From NCBI GenBank assembly GCA_026002265.1, contig BOBG01000057.1, forward strand, positions 1 to 13,644: 13,644 bases of DNA, in the 5' to 3' direction. Source of the DNA: Spirochaetia bacterium. Its GTDB lineage: Bacteria > Spirochaetota > Spirochaetia > Treponematales > Breznakiellaceae. Positions within the stretch are counted from its first letter, which is position 1, and the number at the start of each line of letters is the position of its first letter. Below are positions 7,041-13,023 of the stretch, piece after piece. Position numbers and translations under genes: made by a program. Below the pieces are notes generated by a model. It did no database searches. It was not told the DNA's origin and was given only the letters and a program-made list of their open reading frames with translations.

Positions 7041-7994
7041 TTGAAGAAATTTATCGCAGTATCAATCGGTACGCTGCTGTTCAGCACGGCACTTTTTGCC
7101 GCGGGTCAGACCCAGGGTCAACAAGCGCGGGTCCGGATGGCAACCGGCGGAAATACCGGAACCTACTACGCGTTCGGCTCGGCTGTCGGGCAGATCTTAA
7201 CGGAAAAAACCGGAATCCAGATCCCGATTCAATCGACCGGCGCGTCAAAAGCAAATATCCAGCTTATCGCGGGCGGCGAAGTTGAACTCGCCATCGTGCA
7301 GAATGATGTTATGGATTACGCCTACCGAGGCACTGATCTCTTTACCGGTGAAGGAACTCAAGCTTTTTCTGCGATGGCTGCGCTCTACGCGGAAGTATGT
7401 CAAATAATCGCTTCGCCCGGAATCCGTTCTATCAGCGATCTCAAGGGTAAACGGGTTTCAGTTGGTGACGCCGGCAGCGGTGTTGAATTCAACGCAAAAC
7501 AAATTTTGGAAGCTTACGGCGTGACATTTAACGACATTGACAAACAGAATTTGAGCTTTGGTGCATCTGCTGATGCGTTCCGTGACGGCAAAATTGACGC
7601 ATTTTTCTGTACGGCCGGCGCTCCGACCACTGCGGTCGTGGATCTCGCTATTAGTAAAGAAATTACCTTACTGGAAATTGACGATGTACACGCTACAGCA
7701 CTGATCACGCAATTCCCCTTTTACACAAAATTTCCGGTTCCGGCCGATTCCTACCGGGGTGTAACTCGTGATATACAAACTGTTGCAGTTAAAGCGACTT
7801 TTATCGTGAGTAACAAACTCTCCGAGGATATTGTGTATCGATTAACCAAAAATTTGATTGAAAGCAAAGCCCAGATTCAAGCAGCACACGCAAAAGGTGC
7901 GGAACTTTCTTCTGACTATGCAGTTGGCGGTATTTCGGTGCCGTTTCATCCGGGAGCTGCAAAATATTTCCGGGAAATCGGTGTGATAAAATAA
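7041..7994 (+). CDS. TAXI family TRAP transporter solute-binding protein
   Basis: A 317-residue periplasmic binding protein. A signal peptide of about 20 residues (MKKFIAVSIGTLLFSTALFA) is followed by a Q-rich linker and the family's opening ATGGNTGTYYAFGSAVGQI. These proteins capture a small organic acid, often a dicarboxylate or amino acid, and pass it to a sodium-coupled TRAP permease; the substrate cannot be read from sequence. The start is TTG at 7041, with AGGGAGGA at the right distance and a signal peptide directly after. It heads a tight cluster: the DUF1850 gene begins 18 bases after its stop. The fused DctQM permease that normally accompanies this pair is absent. The linker DNA contains GGGTCAGACCC (7103-7113), resembling the REP core. 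Confidence 0.93.
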   Translation: MKKFIAVSIGTLLFSTALFAAGQTQGQQARVRMATGGNTGTYYAFGSAVGQILTEKTGIQIPIQSTGASKANIQLIAGGEVELAIVQNDVMDYAYRGTDLFTGEGTQAFSAMAALYAEVCQIIASPGIRSISDLKGKRVSVGDAGSGVEFNAKQILEAYGVTFNDIDKQNLSFGASADAFRDGKIDAFFCTAGAPTTAVVDLAISKEITLLEIDDVHATALITQFPFYTKFPVPADSYRGVTRDIQTVAVKATFIVSNKLSEDIVYRLTKNLIESKAQIQAAHAKGAELSSDYAVGGISVPFHPGAAKYFREIGVIK

Positions 7995-8012
7995 TAAAAA
8001 AAGGGGGAGAAC

Positions 8013-8504
8013 ATGATCATTTCCCCCATTCCCCTTAAATGGTGGTATGGACTCGTATTTAATGGTATGTTTGTGCTGATAATTGTAGGTACAGGACTTG
8101 TGTTGATGTTCCGGCCTTCGCAGCTTGTTATTTCAGATTCAGAAACCGGAAAAATCTACGGGCGGTGGAACATAAAAAATGGAGATACATTCAGTATCGA
8201 ATTTATTCATTCGGTTAATATGAGTCCGGTGATTGATACTTTTCTCATTTCTGGAAAAGAGATATGTCCCTTTTCTACTCGGTTTTTTGCTTATGGAGCC
8301 GGAATGCAAAGCGATCTGGAGCCGGGACAGGTGCTGACGCGAGATGGAGATTCAATGATAATCACCGGGTTTACCCAATCATTCCGGGAACTACAGTATA
8401 TTGTCGGTACTGTTTCCGATCATCTTTTGTCACTTAGAGATGAACAGGTGAGTCTCCGGACTCTGTGCGGGAAAAACGCCCACATTAGGATCCGGGTAAA
8501 ATAG
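8013..8504 (+). CDS. DUF1850 protein, TAXI-TRAP associated
   Basis: A 163-residue protein with one N-terminal membrane segment (about residues 10-32) and a small exported domain. It matches the DUF1850 pattern: FIHSVNMSPVIDTF at about 68-81, then FFAYGAGMQSDLEPG and a later DG..IITG segment. DUF1850 genes are habitually found next to TAXI binding proteins and their permeases; the role is unknown. The ATG at 8013 has GGGGGAGA upstream. Spacing to both neighbours is 10-18 bases, so it is in one operon with them. Confidence 0.85.
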   Translation: MIISPIPLKWWYGLVFNGMFVLIIVGTGLVLMFRPSQLVISDSETGKIYGRWNIKNGDTFSIEFIHSVNMSPVIDTFLISGKEICPFSTRFFAYGAGMQSDLEPGQVLTRDGDSMIITGFTQSFRELQYIVGTVSDHLLSLRDEQVSLRTLCGKNAHIRIRVK

Positions 8505-8514
8505 GAGGAAAATC

Positions 8515-8733
8515 ATGGGAATTTTTATTCCGATTATTGCAATATTTTCTATATTTATCGGAGCGCCGGCTGTGGTATTCTCATTTATTTATATGACTCA
8601 AAAAGAGAAAAATGAGTTGAAAAAATTACAGCTCAAAAAAGAAATATTGGAAGCCGAAACAGAAAAAGAAAAAATACAGCTGCTTCGGCTCGAAGCTGAA
8701 AATAAACGCTACGATCAAATTCTCGAAAAATAA
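8515..8733 (+). CDS. Small membrane protein with coiled coil
   Basis: Seventy-two residues. One hydrophobic segment (about 3-28, with GAP in the middle) is followed by a charged K/E/L-rich helix to the C-terminus with heptad spacing of leucines, a likely coiled coil in the cytoplasm. AGGAGG before the ATG is the strongest ribosome binding site in the cluster, so it should be well translated. The plan resembles phage-shock PspB-like proteins, but I see no decisive motif and do not assign that function. It sits 10 bases after the DUF1850 gene and 26 before the TrkA-like gene. Confidence 0.75.
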   Translation: MGIFIPIIAIFSIFIGAPAVVFSFIYMTQKEKNELKKLQLKKEILEAETEKEKIQLLRLEAENKRYDQILEK

Positions 8734-8759
8734 TACCGGAATTATTCCGAAAAGTAGGA

Positions 8760-9497
8760 GTGATAAAAACCATTAAACAAATCGCCATACTTGGGCTGGG
8801 ATTTTTTGGAAAAAGCATTCTCGATGAATTATTAGATCTCAAAGTAAAGGTACTTATCATTGATAAGGACCGTGAAGTTATTGATACATATAAAGATGTT
8901 TCCGCTCAGGCTGTAGTCGTTGATATTTTAACTGTTGAAAATCTCCGGAAAATCCTGCCGGAATCGACAGATGCTGTGATCATCGACATGGGTGATAAAA
9001 TTGAAGCTGCAATTCTTGCGACGAGTTATTGTGCAAAACTGCATATTAAAATTATTGTGGTTAAAGCAGAAACTGAAGCTCTCGGTGAAATTTTGGAACT
9101 GGTCGGCGCGACAAAGGTGGTTTTTCCCAACAAAGAGGCTGCAAAACGGGTCACTCCGCTGCTCCTTTCCTCAGCGCTCCTTATGTATTTACCGGTGAGC
9201 CGGACTTTGAGTATTGCAGAATTGGCGATTCCGGTTTCTGTGATTGGAAAAACCCTGATCGAGGCGGAACTCCGGAAAAAGTATCATCTTAACTTGATTT
9301 CGATCCGGGATCCTGACGAGGAATTTGTCTCCTGTGCGCCTGATTACCGGTTCAAATCCGGTGATATTGGCCTTTTTTCCGGTTCTGATGAGGATTTAAA
9401 TCATTTTGTCGGCTTCATTCCGGAGCAGTCCGCGGCCGCAGCGGAAGAACCTCATACGCTCCGGGAACGATTTTTTAACCTGTTCCGGAAAAAATAA
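8760..9497 (+). CDS. trkA: TrkA/KtrA-type potassium channel regulatory protein (RCK)
   Basis: A 245-residue cytoplasmic regulator of a TrkH/KtrB-type potassium channel. The N-terminal nucleotide-binding fold has GLGFFG (12-17) and the acidic residue ending strand 2 (VLIIDKD, D35). The C-terminal part (from about residue 155) is an RCK_C domain: IAELAIPVSVIGKTL, then an FKSGDIGLFSG segment. A charged tail of about 30 residues is extra to the typical length of about 220. The start is uncertain: GTG at 8760 overlaps the AGGAG it would use. An ATT a few codons on would match the usual family N-terminus (KQIAILGLG) with better spacing. No channel gene is next to it. RCK_C domains bind c-di-AMP in Firmicutes, which would link it to the 7TM-HD protein at the left edge; that is speculation. 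Confidence 0.88.
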   Translation: MIKTIKQIAILGLGFFGKSILDELLDLKVKVLIIDKDREVIDTYKDVSAQAVVVDILTVENLRKILPESTDAVIIDMGDKIEAAILATSYCAKLHIKIIVVKAETEALGEILELVGATKVVFPNKEAAKRVTPLLLSSALLMYLPVSRTLSIAELAIPVSVIGKTLIEAELRKKYHLNLISIRDPDEEFVSCAPDYRFKSGDIGLFSGSDEDLNHFVGFIPEQSAAAAEEPHTLRERFFNLFRKK

Positions 9498-9547
9498 GGA
9501 TCAATTTTTTAATTGAAATGCCGAAAAGACTCTTAAGAATCAGGCTT

Positions 9548-9566
9548 TGACACAAGTGCCGTGTCA
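9548..9566 (+). promoter_or_regulatory. Inverted repeat before the 9586 gene
   Basis: TGACAC (9548-9553) and GTGTCA (9561-9566) form perfect arms around seven bases. It lies 19 bases before the ATG at 9586, where it could be an operator or an mRNA hairpin. No convincing -10 lies downstream of the overlapping TTGACA. Confidence 0.35.
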
Positions 9567-9585
9567 GACGCACAAAAGGTTGATT

Positions 9586-10380
9586 ATGGCAAAAATATCG
9601 AATGCACAACGCGAGCAGTATACGCAACGAATAAAATTCTACCAGAATGTTATTGACGGCATTTTGAAAAAAGAGCAGTCCATACTTGTGGAGATAGAAA
9701 AAAGACCGGATGAAGCAGCTCTGAAACGTTTTATGTTATCTGAAGTTATGCTCAATTTAACTTCAAATTATATTGTTCAAAGCGGAGTCTCCGTGGCTTT
9801 TTTTAAAATAAAGAACGAGAACGCGCTCAACGAGGGCAGGAAAGCAGTATTCCGGAGTCTTATTTACCTTGAAGATATCGTTACCGGCTGGGTTGATGCG
9901 CCCTATTCTGATTATGAGGATAAAGTTGAAAAGCTCGATCCGGTTAAACCGGAGGTCCGCTATGCGTTGGTAAAAAAATTGGGACTGACGATTCAACTGC
10001 TCGAAAATGCCTACGGCGACAATTCAAAATGGAAATGGTCCTTTGTGGATATGGAAGGGCGTTTTGCCGCGGTCACTAAAAATATTTTTGATTTAAAAAA
10101 TATGGTTGCGAACACGGATCCTCGTTCACCGGTGTATGAAACAACCGTATACTTTCTCCGGACCGTGAAACGGCTCCTCTCACAGTCCGCGGACCGGTAC
10201 CGGGAAAAATATGAGCTTTCCTCACATCGTTCAGATGATTTTAAAGCCGCAATAAATTTTCTTAATGCTTTACGCCGGATACAATTACTTCAGGGTGCAA
10301 CCGCTGAAGCAGAGACGGTCAAAAAAAAGGCTGACGCATGGTTAGCAAAACTTGACGCAGATGAAAAAAAACAGAGCTAA
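9586..10380 (+). CDS. Conserved-looking helical protein of unknown function
   Basis: I do not recognise this 264-residue protein. It is predominantly helical and charged, with no signal peptide or membrane segment, and so probably cytoplasmic. The C-terminal 60 residues (LNALRRIQLLQGATAEAETVKKKADAWLAK-type) look like a helical hairpin. The ATG at 9586 is chosen over a TTG 39 bases upstream because AAAAGG lies at the right distance and the upstream codons cover the hairpin. Its end overlaps the start of the ABC exporter gene by 20 bases, indicating translational coupling, so it may assist that exporter. Codon use (CGG, CCG) matches neighbours, so it is not obviously foreign. Confidence 0.8.
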   Translation: MAKISNAQREQYTQRIKFYQNVIDGILKKEQSILVEIEKRPDEAALKRFMLSEVMLNLTSNYIVQSGVSVAFFKIKNENALNEGRKAVFRSLIYLEDIVTGWVDAPYSDYEDKVEKLDPVKPEVRYALVKKLGLTIQLLENAYGDNSKWKWSFVDMEGRFAAVTKNIFDLKNMVANTDPRSPVYETTVYFLRTVKRLLSQSADRYREKYELSSHRSDDFKAAINFLNALRRIQLLQGATAEAETVKKKADAWLAKLDADEKKQS

Positions 10381-10696
10381 AGATCCCCGGATCTCATTGT
10401 CTGAATTCCGGGTTCTGGTACCCTATTTGTCGCGATACAAAATCCGGTACTTTTTTGGATTTCTCTGCCTGATCGTAGTTGATGTCGCGCAAATGGTGAT
10501 TCCTCAATTTATGAGCCGGGCAACTGACCTTGTAGCAGGCGGCGCCTTTGAACTCCGTCAGCTCCTGATTCTCTGTGCCGGTATGGTTGGAACGATGGCT
10601 GTTATTGCTACGGGCCGGTTTTTGTGGCGCTATTTTATCCACGGAACCGCTGACTGTGCCTGCCGGACGAGATCCGTGTCAAACCGGCTGATATAG
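10361..10696 (+). CDS. ABC exporter N-terminal fragment, cut at a rearrangement junction
   Basis: From the ATG at 10361 the first 96 or so residues match the start of an MdlA-type half exporter: a polar lead, membrane helix 1 (YFFGFLCLIVVDVAQMVIP), RATDLVAGG, helix 2 and RFLWRYFIHGTA. At that point (about 10645-10650) exporter sequence stops. The last 14 codons to the stop at 10696 are antisense P83/100 sequence and make no family sense (DCACRTRSVSNRLI). About 480 residues, including the ATPase, are therefore missing here. The ATPase half of the same exporter class lies at 13024-13644 on the other strand. As it stands this gene cannot give a working protein. Confidence 0.85.
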   Translation: MKKNRAKDPRISLSEFRVLVPYLSRYKIRYFFGFLCLIVVDVAQMVIPQFMSRATDLVAGGAFELRQLLILCAGMVGTMAVIATGRFLWRYFIHGTADCACRTRSVSNRLI

Positions 10697-12066
10697 TATG
10701 AATTCCGGTCCATAGTCACAGCATAAAAATCGCCGGCGTTCCGCCACAAAGGACTATCCGGGCTGATCGCATCCTCACCAAGTGTAAGTACAGAAAGATT
10801 ATCCGGATCGATTTCCACGAGCCGTGTCGTCTCGTTCCGATCTGCCGCGGCAAAAATCCGCCCATTAACCAACGTCAGAGTCCGGACATTCACAGTATTC
10901 AATGTGGATCGTTTGAGTTCGGCGCCGGTTGCTGGATTCACGGTCACCAAGGCTCCGGTCGGCGAAGCCGGATCCGTCAGCACAACCCCAAGAATCCCCA
11001 CAACAACTGCCTGCGGTGTATTTGTCACCAAACCTTGATCCCGAGCGATGTTATCCCGTTCCTGCTGAGCCTCTGCGATTTTTTGCCCAGCGCGTGCTGC
11101 GGTCTCATCTGCCTCATTTTGTTTCTGTTCAATGAGTTTTTCTTGCTCCCTAAGTTCCTGCTCTCGCTGATTCAGCTCGGCTTCCCGGTTCCCGGTCGTT
11201 TCCGGATTCTGTGCAGCGCCGGCCGGATTTTCCTCAGCGTTTTCCTGAGTATTTTGATCCTGCTGCCGGTTATTATTTTCACGTTCCTGATTTATCCGCT
11301 CCCGCTCCTCCGCAATCCGGTTCGCTTCGTTAGTAGCTTCATTTCGTTGAGCAATGGCTTGATCCTCGGCTTCAGTGGCCTCACGTTCCTTGAGATCAAC
11401 CATATCCTTGCGCTGATCGATTCCCTGCCCATCATCTTTCCGGAATTCATCAATAACTTTATCATCTGCAATAGTTTCTGTATCAACTGCGCTTAGGGAT
11501 CCGGGAATTCCGGTTCCAAGGGGAATCACAATCAACGTCTGTCCAGGCCATTCACTCCACACAGTAGGAAGCCCAGCTCGCGTGGAATCCAAATTTTCAA
11601 TCACTGCATCTTTATATATTGTTTGAAAATAACTCCAATTTCCCCGATACACCGCATTGTACACGGTGATATACTCCGCGAGGAGACGCGCGTCCGCTTC
11701 GCTGTATTCATAAGCACCTTCAAGATATCCCTGGAGAATCAGACGGAGATTCCGGATATGATCGACTCCGACACCCGCCCCGAGTCCAAAAATATCCGCA
11801 TCATGTGCGGATTCTTCCGGATTTCCCAGACTATGAATCACAAAATACCGGTTTCTCGTTCCGGCCTGCATTGCTCCCCGGTTGACTGCCCTACCAAGAT
11901 CATAGCCAATGGCACGAATCTGTGCAATTGTATCGACTCGAGCGTGTGTACCTTCATAACTACTGAACGAAACCGGCGGAAGAGACTGGGACAGTTCAGA
12001 CTGATCGACCTGAGCGCACACAATTCTCGCGCATAAAAAAAGGATCAAGGGAAGGGACGTTTTCAT
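10630..12066 (-). CDS. P83/100-family spirochaete secreted protein, C-terminus truncated
   Basis: A 478-residue member of the P83/100 family, first known as a Borrelia antigen and found across spirochaetes; its function is unclear. A signal peptide (MKTSLPLILFLCARIVCA, cut before Q) sends it to the periplasm or surface. Residues about 30-190 are the conserved N-terminal domain (ALGYDLGRAVNRG-type; here AIGYDLGRAVNRG). About 205-335 is an E/Q/N/R-rich coiled coil, and 345 to the end is a beta-rich domain with DRNSYYISRFDTDL near the end. The start ATG at 12066 has GAGGAA upstream. The last five or so residues (PWIK and stop) are antisense ABC exporter sequence, so the natural C-terminal tail is missing; family members continue past this point. 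Confidence 0.87.
   Translation of the reverse strand: MKTSLPLILFLCARIVCAQVDQSELSQSLPPVSFSSYEGTHARVDTIAQIRAIGYDLGRAVNRGAMQAGTRNRYFVIHSLGNPEESAHDADIFGLGAGVGVDHIRNLRLILQGYLEGAYEYSEADARLLAEYITVYNAVYRGNWSYFQTIYKDAVIENLDSTRAGLPTVWSEWPGQTLIVIPLGTGIPGSLSAVDTETIADDKVIDEFRKDDGQGIDQRKDMVDLKEREATEAEDQAIAQRNEATNEANRIAEERERINQERENNNRQQDQNTQENAEENPAGAAQNPETTGNREAELNQREQELREQEKLIEQKQNEADETAARAGQKIAEAQQERDNIARDQGLVTNTPQAVVVGILGVVLTDPASPTGALVTVNPATGAELKRSTLNTVNVRTLTLVNGRIFAAADRNETTRLVEIDPDNLSVLTLGEDAISPDSPLWRNAGDFYAVTMDRNSYYISRFDTDLVRQAQSAVPWIK
10638..10655. other. Inversion or chimera junction
   Basis: Left of about 10645 the plus strand encodes ABC exporter; right of about 10650 the minus strand encodes the P83/100 protein. 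Both readings are plausible through CGGAACCGCTGA, suggesting a short shared sequence at the join. The P83 stop codon itself lies in exporter DNA. Confidence 0.7.
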
Positions 12067-12092
12067 AAAAATTCCTCGCTCCGTGAACGATT

Positions 12093-12121
12093 ATGATAAA
12101 GTAAAAACCGGAAAAGGGCAA
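12093..12121 (-). promoter_or_regulatory. Promoter of the P83/100 gene
   Basis: On the minus strand TTGCCC (12121-12116) is followed after 17 bases by TATCAT (12098-12093), a 5/6 match to the -10 box. The start point would be near 12086, giving a leader of about 20 bases containing the GAGGAA ribosome binding site. Confidence 0.55.
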
Positions 12122-12218
12122 GATGTCATACCGGAGTCTACCGAAAGAAGCACGAGATATCTGTACATTGTTCTTTTCGCTACCCTTTTTGACGGCACCC
12201 GCTAATGCTTGTCGAAGA

Positions 12219-12865
12219 GGGACGGAGGTCTGTCCCCAAAATTCTAAAAAAATTCTGGACAATCGAATCAAAACTACTATCTCGATCCGTACTTTAATTG
12301 ATCGTGTAATACGATCAAGGAGGAGTTTATGGCACGGCCAGATCGTGGGGATACGAGTAAGGGAAAAACGTATCATGTTGCTTCGGAAATCAACCGGAAG
12401 GCTTTCGATTTGCAAGATGATGAAGATAAAGAAATGTTTTTAAAAGTGATCGAGGAGTCAAAAGCCAAGAAGCATTACAAATTTGAGCTTCATAATTTTT
12501 GCATCATGGATAATCATTTTCATTTTTTAATCACACCGGAGCTTGGGCAAAATCTTTCCGTGATAATGAAATGGATAAAAATGGTTCTCGCAATTCGGTG
12601 GAATCATAAGTATGGAAAAACAGGCCACTTGTGGGGTGACCGGTTCTTTTCGCGAGAAATTGTAGATGATGAAGATTTCATAACGGTGTACAACTATATT
12701 GATCAGAATCCGGTAAAGGCCGGTATGGTCGAGAATCCGGAGGATTGGAAGTGGGGTGGGCTGTACCACCATCAGCAGGGGATTACTCGTATAGTGAATG
12801 CTGCGCCGGAGTGGATACTAGAGCGGCTGCCGATACATCGGCTACTGGGGACAGACCCCCGTCCC
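12219..12865 (+). mobile_element. RAYT element, copy B
   Basis: A block of 647 bases bounded by 19-base inverted ends: GGGACGGAGGTCTGTCCCC (12219-12237) on the left and GGGGACAGACCCCCGTCCC (12847-12865) on the right, with one mismatch between them. Each end can fold on itself (GGGAC with GTCCC, or GGGG with CCCC), as REP units do. The right end is part of the transposase coding sequence. The left part aligns with copy A through the leader hairpin to the gene, which confirms the boundaries. Confidence 0.75.
12298..12318 (+). promoter_or_regulatory. Leader hairpin before the RAYT ribosome binding site, copy B
   Basis: TTGATCGT (12298-12305) and ACGATCAA (12311-12318) are perfect eight-base arms around GTAAT, ending at the GGAGGAG ribosome binding site. 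Compared with copy A, the C:G pair next to the loop has become T:A, and the changes closer to the loop also retain A/T or G/T pairing. Confidence 0.65.
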
Positions 12866-12868
12866 TAA
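12329..12868 (+). CDS. REP-associated Y1/HUH transposase (RAYT), copy B
   Basis: The 179-residue sister of the gene at 4633-5172, about 90% identical. The HUH motif H63-F-H65 and the nucleophile Y123 in YNYIDQNPVKAG are intact, as are HLWGDRFFSRE and the REP-encoded C-terminus LGTDPRP. Differences cluster in the C-terminal third (residues 133-172), which in RAYTs contributes to contact with the REP, so the two copies could differ slightly in target preference (inference). The ATG at 12329 has AGGAGGAG upstream and the leader hairpin before that. It sits between the P83/100 gene and the ABC ATPase part, with no remnant of an interrupted gene visible on either side. Confidence 0.9.
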   Translation: MARPDRGDTSKGKTYHVASEINRKAFDLQDDEDKEMFLKVIEESKAKKHYKFELHNFCIMDNHFHFLITPELGQNLSVIMKWIKMVLAIRWNHKYGKTGHLWGDRFFSREIVDDEDFITVYNYIDQNPVKAGMVENPEDWKWGGLYHHQQGITRIVNAAPEWILERLPIHRLLGTDPRP

Positions 12869-13023
12869 TTCCCGGCGTTATACCCAAAATTCTATAAATT
12901 CCGGCGTATGTTCCAACAAAAATAATCCGGGCAGGCTCTCCAACCATTTTTCCGGGCTTCCACCAAGAAAAAGTCGGAATCATCCTAGCCTTAATCTATA
13001 CCGGACTAAAAGCAGAATCCGTT

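Noticed and set aside
2316..9513. Recurring GATCAATTTTT at about 2318, 5454 and 9499
   Set aside because: Short, AT-rich and without shared flanks; likely chance in this composition.
9501..9516. TCAATT-TTTT-AATTGA as a terminator after the TrkA-like gene
   Set aside because: The stem is all A/T-rich and weak, and the T run is in the loop rather than after the stem.
12123..12443. Plus-strand frame starting before RAYT copy B
   Set aside because: It runs through the REP end and hairpin and then reads the transposase gene out of frame; composition is not protein-like.
12783..12983. Minus-strand 66-codon frame with ATG at 12983 and AAGG upstream
   Set aside because: The first 35 codons are plausible, but the rest is antisense of the RAYT gene and its REP end. 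Too little to call a gene.
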